Source: an uncultured Blautia sp.
Lineage (GTDB): Bacteria > Bacillota > Clostridia > Lachnospirales > Lachnospiraceae
DNA length: 11,237 nt
Direction of reading: 5' to 3'
Assembly: GCA_900765525.1 (NCBI GenBank)
Contig: CAAFRY010000053.1
Span: forward strand, 1 to 11,237
Below the pieces are notes generated by a model. That model worked only from the letters and a program-made list of their open reading frames with translations, did no database searches and was not told where the DNA came from. The position numbers and the translations under genes are program-made. This document shows, piece by piece, positions 1 through 6,731 of the stretch (positions within the stretch are counted from its first letter, which is position 1; every line of letters starts with the position of its first letter).

Positions 1-90
1 CAGCGAGAGTTGTAAGTCCGGTTCGGGGGCGAGTGTCCGGAAACCTACCGCAGCAATGCGGCAAGGCGCTGGGTACTTAGCCTACTCAAT
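1..90 (+). mobile_element. 3' end of a group II intron (domains V-VI)
   Basis: The first 90 bases read like the 3' end of a mitochondrial-type (Ll.LtrB-like, IIA) group II intron. CGAGAG..GTAAGTCCGGTTC at 4-25 fits the loop and 3' strand of domain V, whose 5' strand lies before the window. The following GGAAACC..GCAGCAATGC..CAAGGCG..GGTAC and CCTACTCAAT resemble the Ll.LtrB domain VI and its CCTACTTCAC end. A84 lies 7 nt from the proposed 3' splice site, as the branch-point adenosine does in Ll.LtrB, and the intron would end in AT (an AY end). A relaxase reading frame resumes at 91. The intron-encoded reverse transcriptase and the 5' exon are outside the window. The Ll.LtrB comparison is from memory, not an alignment. 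Confidence 0.85.
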
Positions 91-1039
91 TCGGTTTCCT
101 TTTTAGATGGCAGGAAATACAACTATTCCAAATCAGAGCAGAGAAAACTCCGTGAAGTATCCGACCGGATCTGCCGGGAACACAGATTGTCGGTCATCAA
201 AAATCCGCATAAAGCGTCGTCAAGGCAGGTATGGCTTGACGAAAAAAGCGGCAAGCCGACAAGATACAATGTTTACCGGGAAGATGTGAAAGAAGCTATC
301 AATTTCAGCCGCCGCCCCTACTATATGGAGGAATATCTGCGGCGAAAAGGATATATTACCGACTTTACGGGAAAGCATTGGAAGATACGTCTGCCGCAGT
401 ACGAGCATTTTTACAAGGTTTGATACGCTGGACAAAAGATGGACTCCTGAAAATATTGAGCGAACAATGGGTGCTTACGCTTCCTTTGGAAACCGCAGGG
501 CGACCATCACCTATCCGCCCCAAATGCCGCAGAGTTTGCGGGACTGGTTTCAGCCCTTTCAAAAGACCAGCCATATCTACCGGCTGTATCTCCACTACTG
601 CTATCTGTTAGGCGCCCTGCCGAAGAAAACTAACTACCGCCCCACAAGCCCTTATCTCAAAGAGGATTTGAAAGAGCTGGAGGAGTTGTCCGAACAGGTG
701 CGGTATATGAGCAAATACGGCATTGAAACCTTTGACGACCTGTATGTGGATAGGGATAGATTACAGGGTGAAATGGATAAGATGATTGCCTACCGCACCA
801 AGCTGCAAAACAAAATCCGCAGGGCATCACCTGCCGAAAAAGAGACCTTGCGGCAAGAAAAGTCGGGCGTTACCGAAAGGATAACGGAACTCAGAAAACT
901 ACTGAAACTGAACAAGGGCATTGAGGAACGCTCAATTAAAATACAGGAGAAAACCGACCTGCTCTATGCCAACGAATACAGAGCGAAACAAGCCGGACAG
1001 CAAAGAAAATCACAGCGAAAGAAGCGTGACGCACGATGA
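91..1039 (+). pseudogene. MOB_P-type relaxase, 3' exon, frameshifted
   Basis: This is the C-terminal part of a relaxase/mobilization nuclease, the protein that nicks the transfer origin and leads the DNA strand in conjugation. From 91 the frame reads SVSFLDGRKYNYSKSEQRK and continues through ICREHRLSVIKNP and a Tyr/Arg-rich region to YEHF near 409. There one extra T in the T5 run 408-412 moves the frame. Dropping one T gives TRFDTLDKRWTPENIER in the next frame, open from 413 to the TGA at 1037-1039. The last 120 residues are charged, probably coiled coil, and end in a basic tail (KSQRKKRDAR). The catalytic Tyr and His motifs would be upstream of the intron. Two lesions therefore affect the gene: the intron, which may splice, and the frameshift, which would not be removed. 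A homopolymer sequencing error is the alternative to a true frameshift. Confidence 0.85.
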
Positions 1040-1305
1040 CGGACAAAGAAAGAGATTTGGAAGAAATCCTTGCAAGGTTAGAAAAACAGCGGCCTGAGAT
1101 TGACAGGATTTTAAGCCGTCCTGCTGTTATGGATACAAAAAGACCGGCAAAAAAGCTCTGCCGTATTCCGCCGGATATGGACTTCACAGTAAAAGACGGT
1201 AATACGGAATATGAGGTTGCCGGCCTGTTCAATCTTGACAGCGACGAATTTTTGCTCAACACTATTATCCGAAAACTCGGATACAAATTCAGACAGGAAC
1301 GATAG
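1036..1305 (+). CDS. small TnpW-like transposon protein
   Basis: An 89-residue acidic/basic protein whose ATG overlaps the relaxase TGA (ATGA at 1036-1039), so it is probably translationally coupled to the relaxase. The first 40 residues are charged and helical (MTDKERDLEEILARLEKQRP). The second half (FTVKDGNTEYEVAGLFN, then DEFLLNTIIRKLGYKF) has the pattern of a short beta pair followed by a helix. That resembles the conserved end of the TnpW family of small proteins found beside relaxases in Tn4451-like and clostridial mobile elements. TnpW proteins have no firmly assigned activity. The position right after the relaxase supports the call better than the sequence does. The reading frame looks intact. 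Its 3' end lies at the point where the recombinase gene has lost its start, so its last residues could be altered by that deletion. Confidence 0.5.
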   Translation: MTDKERDLEEILARLEKQRPEIDRILSRPAVMDTKRPAKKLCRIPPDMDFTVKDGNTEYEVAGLFNLDSDEFLLNTIIRKLGYKFRQER

Positions 1306-1343
1306 AAGTTATCGCTTTAAAGCGTTGAATCAAGACTTCGGAT

Positions 1344-2351
1344 ATGGTATACTGCAATTACGCAGATGGAAAACTGCTTCCTGCCAAGCCGTACAAATGG
1401 GCGCAGAAAACCGTTGCGGGAATTTTAGAGAAGCTGGAATATATCGGGCATACTGAAAACTTCAAAACGACCTCTAAGAATTACCGCAGCAAAAAGCGTG
1501 TGTGGAACGATAAAGAAAACCGCCGGATATTTGAGGATACTCACCCTGCCATTCTTGACAGGCATATCTTTGAGACGGTACAGGAAATCCGCAAACACAA
1601 ACGCCGCCCGACCGCAACAGGAAAAATCAGTATCTTTTCGGGCAAAGTGTTCTGTGCGGACTGTGGAGCAAAACTGCATTACTGCACAGCAAATGCTTTT
1701 AAGGAAAATCAGGACTTTTTCGTCTGTGCCAACTACCGCAGTAATACGGGAACCTGCACGGGGCATTATATCCGGGCAGTTACCCTGAACCGGCTTGTGT
1801 TCCGGCACATTCAGGGTGTGCTGTCCTATATCCAGCAGTTTGAAGCGTCCTTTGTCAAAAAGGAAATGGAAAAAGCCAATGTAGAACGAAAATTATCCGT
1901 TGAAAAGGCAAAGGTAGACATTGTAACGCTCAAGCGCAGAGATGAGGATTTGGATACGCTGTTCAAGCGAATCTATGAGGATATGGTGTCGGGCAGGCTT
2001 ACGGCGGAACGGTTTGACAAGCTTTCTTCCGAGTATGAAACAGAGCAGAAGGATGTCAAAATGGCAATCCTTGATTTGCAGGAGCTGATTGACTGCGGCG
2101 AGCAGGAACAGCACGACCTTCAGCAGTTTCTGAAGAATGTTCGTAAGTATACCGATCCTGAGGAGCTTACAGCGGAAATCCTGAATGATTTGGTTGACAA
2201 AATCGTGGTACATGCTCCTGACAAGAGCAGTGGCCACAGAAAACAGAAGATTGAAATTTACTACAAGGCTGCGGGAATTATCAACATTGCCGACGAGGAC
2301 TGCGTTGCCCTCGACGGTAGGCAGGAACGCTGGCACAAGCAAACAGCCTGA
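1344..2351 (+). pseudogene. large serine recombinase (TnpX-like), N-terminally truncated
   Basis: The 335-residue open frame matches the C-terminal part of a large serine recombinase, which excises and integrates elements of this type. Visible in order are the end of the Recombinase domain (KPYKWAQKTVAGILEKLEYIGHT, about 15-37, then KKRVWNDKENRRIFEDTHPAI), a zinc ribbon with C104-x2-C107 and C128/C138 (FCADCGAKL, FVCANY), a long coiled coil at about 170-265, and a DUF4368-like tail (LVDKIVVHAPD and EIYYK). The N-terminal resolvase domain with the catalytic serine is missing. The frame is closed by TGA at 1326-1328, and only 38 bases separate it from the small ORF upstream. Homology may begin at 1329 rather than at the ATG. 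No clear ribosome site precedes the ATG. A deletion that joined the TnpW-like gene to the middle of the recombinase explains this best. The fragment should not catalyse recombination by itself. Confidence 0.85.
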
Positions 2352-2362
2352 CAACGTAAAGC

Positions 2363-2390
2363 GGCGGCACAGCCTTCCGGCTGCACCGCC
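2363..2390 (+). terminator. GC-rich hairpin after the recombinase
   Basis: GGCGG (2363-2367) pairs with CCGCC (2386-2390), and CAGCC (2370-2374) pairs with GGCTG (2379-2383). The two stems are separated by a 2x2 CA/CA mismatch and close on a TTCC loop. It lies 12 bases after the recombinase stop. There is no T-tract behind it, so it may be a weak or Rho-dependent terminator, or part of the element's end. The rest of 2391-2482 shows no gene start I can support. The mobile element probably ends within or just after this stretch, but I cannot define an attachment core. Confidence 0.4.
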
Positions 2391-2482
2391 ACCTTACATA
2401 TTTCCTTCGTTATCGCACCTCGGCTTAGGAGGGGCATATTTTATTGTCCGTTTTGTGGCTGATAGGAATGTTTCTATATTTT

Positions 2483-4186
2483 TTACAAAGCTTCCCTATC
2501 TTCTTCTAGCAGTACGCAGCAGTTCTTTCTGTTGCAAACAATACCATATTTCAAGATTCTGTGAATACCGGACTGGCAGAAGGTTTGCGTATATCTGTTT
2601 CTGTTTATCTGCTGAAGAGCCTTCCTGCATTCTCGTTCCTGCTCCTTCTCTTCACTGTATTTTACCTCTATAAGAATTCCTGTATCTATATCGTCTATAC
2701 GGATTATAATGTCGCTGAATCCATCTCCGGCCTCTTTATTAGGGGTTACGGTCCATCCTTCCTTAAATCCCAAAATCCCCAATAAGATACCATGATAAAA
2801 ATTTTCTTTGGTGGGTTTTCGAACAAAAGTATCCCGAATACTGATAGTTTTTTCCATATATGCTGTAAAAAGCTGCTGTACTGTCTCCGGCTTTCCCTCT
2901 AATAATGCCTGGCAAAAAGCATGCAGCATTTTCCCATCCTGGGCCACTTCCTCCCGGAATAATGCCAAAATATGTTCCGTAAAAATATCTCGGATTTCTC
3001 TGTTTGGGATTACCAGCTCATATGTTTTTCCGTCGGATTCACCTCTCTTAGTCAAATATCCTGTCATAAAAAGTGCGCTCCAGATATTTTCTGAGGAAGC
3101 ATATAATTCTTTATAGGTCAGCTCCTGACGAATGTTTTTTTGCACACTTTCACCGTTTATAAGACGCTGGATTTCCACTTTGGTTACGTTCTTCTGCTCT
3201 CCCATGTCATCTATAAAACGTTTAATTACCTCGTTGCTGCTGGTATTCAGCCAATAATTCTGAGGCGAAAGATGGGGATTATTTCTGCGAGCCTTACAAT
3301 AGCATAAAACATCCCAGGGACAGTAAACATCTGTGTCTCCAAAACGATAGCCGTCATACCATTCTTTCACATTCTCATATTCATCCTCCAGACCGTAATA
3401 GTCCAGCATATCCTTCACTTCCGAATCTGTAAATCCAAAAAATTCATCAAAATCAACATCGGTTATGGAATACACATTGAAGTTATTCAGCCCCGTAAAA
3501 ATACTTTCCTTCGCTACACGCAGACAGCCAGTTAAGACAGCAAAATAGAGATTGTCATTGGTCTTCAGCAAGTTCTCCAGCAAATTTCTCATCTGAAAAA
3601 CCATCTTTTCATAGTAGCCCTGCTCATTGGCTTTGGCCAGAGGCACATCATATTCATCAATAAGAACAATCACCCGTTTTCCGTAATGTTTTCTCAGAAG
3701 TTCTGTCAATTCTCTGAGGCTGTAAACCAGTGTATCCTCATCCATATTTTTTTGGAGCATAGCAGCAAAGAGTTGTTTGTCTACAGCCGTAAGATGCTGG
3801 CTCTCAGAAAGGAACTGCAATCTCCTTGCCTCTTCGTTGATTACCTTTACCAGCAGCCTTCTGGAATCCTGGAAATTATCTGCATTTATTCCTTTTAAGG
3901 TAATAGAAATCACCGGAAATTTTCCCATATAGCCTTGACACAGCTCTTGGTTCTGGGAAATTCGCAGCCCCTGAAACAATTCTTTTTCAGTTCCTATTTC
4001 GAAAAAACTTTTCAGCATACTCATGTGCAGGGATTTTCCAAAACGTCTGGGACGGGTAAACAAATTAACTTCTCCCCAGTCCTCTAACAGCTTCTCTATC
4101 AGTCCGGTTTTATCTACATAGTAAAATCCACCTCTGCGAAGTTTTTCAAAGTTTTCAATACCTACCGGAATCTTCTTCACATTCAC
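2483..4186 (-). CDS. AAA-ATPase-like / PD-(D/E)XK nuclease-fold protein
   Basis: This 567-residue protein belongs to the family that joins an AAA-ATPase-like domain (PF09820) to a PD-(D/E)XK nuclease-superfamily domain (PF08011). It has the family opening PVGIENFEKLRRGGFYYVDKT, a modified Walker A, TRPRRFGKS (44-52), and Walker B VLIDEYDVPL (174-183). Later come TGCLRVAKESIFTGLNNF (219-236), KEWYDGYRFG (274-283), ENFYHGILLGILG (461-473) and the nuclease-like GDGFSDI with D492, followed by E507-V-K509. The start is GTG at 4186, because GAGGAGGG lies at 4200-4193, 6 bases upstream. An upstream in-frame ATG at 4318 has no such site and adds 44 residues unlike the family. Members are common and multi-copy in gut Firmicutes and Bacteroidota, with no settled function. 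It stands alone on the minus strand, 168 bases after the ABC permease. No transmembrane segment is evident. Confidence 0.85.
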   Translation of the reverse strand: MNVKKIPVGIENFEKLRRGGFYYVDKTGLIEKLLEDWGEVNLFTRPRRFGKSLHMSMLKSFFEIGTEKELFQGLRISQNQELCQGYMGKFPVISITLKGINADNFQDSRRLLVKVINEEARRLQFLSESQHLTAVDKQLFAAMLQKNMDEDTLVYSLRELTELLRKHYGKRVIVLIDEYDVPLAKANEQGYYEKMVFQMRNLLENLLKTNDNLYFAVLTGCLRVAKESIFTGLNNFNVYSITDVDFDEFFGFTDSEVKDMLDYYGLEDEYENVKEWYDGYRFGDTDVYCPWDVLCYCKARRNNPHLSPQNYWLNTSSNEVIKRFIDDMGEQKNVTKVEIQRLINGESVQKNIRQELTYKELYASSENIWSALFMTGYLTKRGESDGKTYELVIPNREIRDIFTEHILALFREEVAQDGKMLHAFCQALLEGKPETVQQLFTAYMEKTISIRDTFVRKPTKENFYHGILLGILGFKEGWTVTPNKEAGDGFSDIIIRIDDIDTGILIEVKYSEEKEQERECRKALQQINRNRYTQTFCQSGIHRILKYGIVCNRKNCCVLLEEDREAL

Positions 4187-4211
4187 TTTACTCCCTCCTC
4201 TCTGTAAAAGG

Positions 4212-4232
4212 TAATGATTTCTAATATCATTA
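4212..4232. repeat. 7-bp perfect inverted repeat in the leader of the ATPase gene
   Basis: TAATGAT (4212-4218) and ATCATTA (4226-4232) are perfect inverted copies 7 bases apart, 26 bases upstream of the GTG start at 4186. The AT-rich palindrome could be an operator or a weak leader hairpin. No good promoter was identified in 4233-4354, so readthrough from the ABC operon may also supply transcription. Confidence 0.4.
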
Positions 4233-4354
4233 AAGCATTTTCCCAGGCCTGTGTAAAGCACAGACTTTCGACACCTTTCTCTCCACTGGTAATTTTTTCT
4301 ACAAAGACCGTTTGGCATTAGTCTTTCGGCCCATCCGCCGCCTCATATATTATT

Positions 4355-5014
4355 TCAATACTCTTTCTGTCTGAAAATCCAGGAAGTGAAATAATAAGAG
4401 CCTGTAAAAGCGGCGGCAGCCACCCCTAAAATCACCAACAGGCTAAGATAATATTCTGTATCTGAGACCATTCCCTCGCCTGTCAGCGTATTGATAAGAA
4501 GGCTTAAACCACCGATAAATGCCCCGGAAACCAGGACGCTTAACAGAAGAATCACCTCTGTCTTTTCACCGCCCCACCAATAATACAGCGGATAGGAAAC
4601 AGCACCCATAAAAACAGCCAGCACTCCTCCCCCTAAGATTAAAGTTACTGCATCACGAAACCCGTAATAAAAATACCTATCTCCATGGATGAGAATCGTC
4701 AGTAGGATAAACAAGGCTACAATACCCGTTCCCGCCATGGTCCAAATCAAGTGACTGATATACTGGCTTTTAACAATTTCCCTCTTTCTCACCGGCAGGG
4801 TAAGCTTATATTTACACCATTTAGAGGCGCTCTCCTTCCGCATACAGGAAATCATAGCCGCTCCCAGCAAAGGCACAGAAAGCAGAGAAAAAATCCCCAG
4901 CAGGGCAGCGTCTCCGGTAATCAAAAGGGCCAGTCCCAGCAGACCTGTAAGACCAAAAAGGATTTTCAGAGTATCCATTACACCATAAAAATTATTCTTT
5001 AAAAGGCCTTTCAT
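4355..5014 (-). CDS. ABC-2 type transporter permease
   Basis: A 219-residue membrane protein with about six hydrophobic segments (near 16-34, 38-57, 87-109, 121-145, 151-174 and 187-212). A conserved-looking cytoplasmic stretch after the second segment, KWCKYKLTLPVRKREIVKSQY (66-85), is typical of ABC-2 permeases of the ABC2_membrane_5 type. It would form the membrane channel for the ATPase encoded just upstream. The ATG at 5014 overlaps the ATPase TGA as ATGA, and the ribosome site GGGAG lies inside the ATPase 3' end, so the two are probably coupled. The length is normal for the family, and no break is seen. The exported substrate cannot be told. YtrA-type operons of this layout often respond to cell-wall-active antibiotics or peptides, but that is an analogy. 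Confidence 0.88.
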   Translation of the reverse strand: MKGLLKNNFYGVMDTLKILFGLTGLLGLALLITGDAALLGIFSLLSVPLLGAAMISCMRKESASKWCKYKLTLPVRKREIVKSQYISHLIWTMAGTGIVALFILLTILIHGDRYFYYGFRDAVTLILGGGVLAVFMGAVSYPLYYWWGGEKTEVILLLSVLVSGAFIGGLSLLINTLTGEGMVSDTEYYLSLLVILGVAAAAFTGSYYFTSWIFRQKEY

Positions 5015-5877
5015 TTTCTTTCTCCCTTCACCAAAATAACCATAATCTCGTCAATCGTTGGGGTATCACAGATAAGTCCGGGATACTTCCGCTGGGCCTT
5101 CTTCTTATCAGAAACCAGCACGTCAATCTGATAATCCCGTCTGTAATATGCAGCCACATCCTGGGCCTCCAGGCCGGCAAATTCTTTTTCTCTGCACCGC
5201 AGAATACCGTAGTCATACAGCAGGCTGTCTTTCCGTTCTGTCAAAATAATCCTTCCCTTGTGAATAAAGGTAATATAATCAGCAATTTTCTCCAAATCAC
5301 TGGTAATGTGTGAAGACAGCAGAATGGAGTGGTCTTCTGTTCCCACAAAATCCAGAAAAATATCCAGCATCTCCTCACGCACAACTGAGTCCAATCCGCT
5401 GGTAGCCTCGTCTAAAATCAGCAGTTTCGGGTGATGGGAAAGGGCTGCTGCAATGGCTAGCTTCATCGTCATACCCCTGGAATATTTACTAATTTTTTGG
5501 TCCTTATCAAGGCGGAAATCTCTCAAATATTTTTGAAAAAGCTCCTCATCCCACCTGGAATAGATACCGCTCATAATGCCGGACAACTGACTGGCTGTAA
5601 GGTATCCCGGAAAATTATCGCCATCATATACAACTCCAATATCTTCCCGCAGTTCTGTGTCTTCATCCTTCATCTCTCTGCCAAATAAGTATATAGAACC
5701 AGAGTCTTTGGACAAGGTATTCAGGATACATCCCATAGTGGTGGTTTTCCCTGCGCCGTTTTCTCCTACAAAACCCATAACCGTTCCCGCCGGAAGGGCA
5801 AAGGATACTCTGTCCAGGATAAAGTCCGATTTTTTATAGGTTTTCGTCACGTTTTCCAGCTTCAAAGCGTAGTCCAT
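5011..5877 (-). CDS. ABC transporter ATP-binding protein (YtrB/BcrA-like)
   Basis: A 288-residue ABC ATPase that would power the permease encoded downstream. Motifs are Walker A GENGAGKTT (38-46), signature YSRGM (132-136, variant of LSGGQ), Walker B LLILDEATSGLD (152-163) and H-loop histidine 190 (LLSSH). The usual Q-loop glutamine is replaced in GVVYDGDNFPGYLTA (81-95), as is common in the YtrB/BcrA-type group. A C-terminal extension of about 70 residues after the core ends in PTIDEIMVILVKG, the usual end of these proteins. The ATG at 5877 is chosen because AAGGAGG (5893-5887) lies 9 bases ahead. A further ATG at 5886 directly abuts that site and would add three residues. The ribosome site overlaps the stop codon of the regulator gene, so all three genes form one transcript. 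Confidence 0.9.
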   Translation of the reverse strand: MDYALKLENVTKTYKKSDFILDRVSFALPAGTVMGFVGENGAGKTTTMGCILNTLSKDSGSIYLFGREMKDEDTELREDIGVVYDGDNFPGYLTASQLSGIMSGIYSRWDEELFQKYLRDFRLDKDQKISKYSRGMTMKLAIAAALSHHPKLLILDEATSGLDSVVREEMLDIFLDFVGTEDHSILLSSHITSDLEKIADYITFIHKGRIILTERKDSLLYDYGILRCREKEFAGLEAQDVAAYYRRDYQIDVLVSDKKKAQRKYPGLICDTPTIDEIMVILVKGERK

Positions 5878-5891
5878 ATGGTCCATCCTCC

Positions 5892-6269
5892 TTATTCATC
5901 TTCCATATAAAACATAGTCAGCAGTTCCGTCAATTTAGATAGCGGTATGTTGCTTGTTCTCCCGATTTGGGCCGCTATCTCTAAATGCTCCTCTGCAATA
6001 CGCTGCTGCTCTTCCTGATAAAATTCTTTATTCTGAGCCGCAACAAAACTGCCTCTGCCTACAGTGGTTTCAATAAACCCGTCTCTCTGCAAATCCTCAT
6101 AGGCCTTCTGCACTGTAATGACACTGACATGAATAGATTTTGCCATAGACCGCATAGAAGGAATAGGGTCTCCGGTCTGCAGTTCACCACTCATAATCAT
6201 GGCCTTTATCTGAGAGGTTATCTGCTCATATATAGGCTTGCTGGTATTGCTGCTGATAATAATTTCCAT
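5892..6269 (-). CDS. GntR family regulator, YtrA subfamily
   Basis: A 125-residue regulator with an N-terminal winged helix-turn-helix (KPIYEQITSQIKAMIMSGEL 11-30, IPSMRSMAKSIHVSVITVQK 36-55, RDGFIETTVGRGSFV 62-76) and only a short helical C-terminal tail of about 45 residues. That is the hallmark of the YtrA subfamily, which lacks a large effector domain and usually represses its own ABC operon. The ATG at 6269 is preferred, since AGGAGG sits 6 bases upstream. An in-frame ATG at 6302 would add 11 residues without a good ribosome site. It is the first gene of the operon with the ABC ATPase and permease. Its own promoter carries a palindrome that suits a dimeric repressor. The inducing signal is not visible. 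Confidence 0.92.
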   Translation of the reverse strand: MEIIISSNTSKPIYEQITSQIKAMIMSGELQTGDPIPSMRSMAKSIHVSVITVQKAYEDLQRDGFIETTVGRGSFVAAQNKEFYQEEQQRIAEEHLEIAAQIGRTSNIPLSKLTELLTMFYMEDE

Positions 6270-6314
6270 ATGATTCCTCCTCTCTGGCAGCACAGGCTCC
6301 ATTTATCTGTAATC

Positions 6315-6331
6315 AGCGGAAAATTTCCGCT
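6315..6331. repeat. 17-bp perfect palindrome in the operon leader
   Basis: AGCGGAAA (6315-6322) and TTTCCGCT (6324-6331) are perfect inverted copies around a single A. It lies between the operator and the regulator ATG, next to the purine-rich leader segment AAAGAGAGAGGAG. It could be a second DNA-binding site or, with a larger loop, a short leader hairpin. Confidence 0.6.
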
Positions 6332-6353
6332 CCTCTCTCTTTAATTGTCTAAT

Positions 6354-6389
6354 AGTACCTTGTGCAATTGTACTTATTGAATATGTACA
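6354..6389. promoter_or_regulatory. probable YtrA-type operator with three GTAC half-sites
   Basis: On the plus strand TGTACTTATT (6369-6378), a central G, then AATATGTACA (6380-6389) form a near-perfect inverted repeat with one mismatched pair. It abuts the -10 hexamer and covers the likely start of transcription. GTAC occurs at 6355, 6370 and 6385, an exact 15-base spacing. The outer pair 6354-6374 (AGTAC and GTACT) forms a second, weaker dyad that shares the middle half-site. Binding by the neighbouring GntR protein is an inference from position and symmetry. Confidence 0.75.
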
Positions 6390-6417
6390 TTATATTCATT
6401 CAAGTGCATTTTGTCAA
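6389..6417 (-). promoter_or_regulatory. consensus sigma-A promoter of the GntR-ABC operon
   Basis: On the minus strand TTGACA (6417-6412) and TATAAT (6394-6389) are both perfect consensus hexamers separated by exactly 17 bases. Transcription would start near 6382, inside the 21-bp palindrome, giving a leader of about 110 bases before the regulator ATG. So strong a promoter implies that repression is the main control. Confidence 0.9.
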
Positions 6418-6533
6418 TACAGAGAATTTTTGCCATAATTCAAGGGAAACCTTTCTGACTGCCCATAAAAAAATGACAGCCCTGATTTCTCAAAACCGCC
6501 ATTTCTTTCTGATAGGTAAAAATTTAGTATTCT
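6418..6533. other. AT-rich intergenic spacer without a gene
   Basis: Between the minus-strand promoter and the tandem repeats I see no supported gene. Open frames here lack ribosome sites. The only small structure is AAGG-GAAA-CCTT near 6441-6455. The whole divergent gap from 6270 to 6731 otherwise consists of the leader, operator, promoter, repeats and inverted repeat listed separately. Confidence 0.5.
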
Positions 6534-6665
6534 GGAAAAATGTGTATTTTTTGCCTAATTATGTCGGAAAAACGTGTGTGTTTATATCTAATTTTAGCAG
6601 AAAAATGTGTGTGTTTATAATTGAAAAACTCAGAAAAATGTGTCATACTATTTTTGAACTATGTC
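6534..6665 (+). repeat. four imperfect tandem repeats of about 33 bp
   Basis: Four units start at 6534, 6566, 6599 and 6632 (lengths 32, 33, 33 and 34). Each opens with RGAAAAAYGTGT, goes through a T-rich middle (TATTTTTTGCC, GTGTTTATATC, GTGTTTATAATTG, CATACTATTTTTG) and closes with a short AYTATGTC or TTTAGC type end. The middle two are closest to each other, sharing GTGTGTGTTTATA. The array ends 66 bases before the start codon of the AAA_14/DUF4143 gene. A possible promoter (TTGAAA at 6621, TACTAT at 6646, 19-base spacer) would fall inside units 3-4. The regular 33-base step, close to three helical turns, suits protein bound on one DNA face. The function is not known. Confidence 0.8.
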
Positions 6666-6676
6666 AAATACCCCGA

Positions 6677-6708
6677 TGCAAGCATGTTCGCTTGGCTCGT
6701 TGCTTGCA
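6677..6708 (+). repeat. 8-bp inverted repeat just before the ribosome site
   Basis: TGCAAGCA (6677-6684) and TGCTTGCA (6701-6708) are perfect inverted copies with a 16-base loop. The hairpin would end about 9 bases before the ribosome site AAAGGTGGTGAT (6717-6728) of the following gene. It could act in the mRNA leader, as a weak terminator or translation control, or as a DNA operator. Confidence 0.6.
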
Positions 6709-6731
6709 AGAATAAAAAGGTGGTGATATAC

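Noticed and set aside
2185..2673. plus-strand ORF of 162 residues across the recombinase end and the start of the AAA-ATPase region
   Set aside because: It overlaps two supported genes in other frames and its composition looks like noncoding sequence.
4187..4318. 44-residue N-terminal extension of the AAA-ATPase protein
   Set aside because: The GTG at 4186 has a strong GAGGAGGG site, and the extension does not resemble the family.
6621..6651. promoter TTGAAA with TACTAT before the AAA_14/DUF4143 gene
   Set aside because: The spacer of 19 bases is long and the hexamers lie in AT-rich repeats, so it is mentioned only as a possibility within the repeat entry.
6534..6665. CRISPR array reading of the tandem repeats
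   Set aside because: The repeats are contiguous, diverged and without unique spacers, and no cas genes are present in the window.
6362..6715. plus-strand ORF of 117 residues over the promoter and repeats
   Set aside because: It runs through a consensus minus-strand promoter, its operator and a tandem repeat array, has low-complexity composition and no ribosome site.
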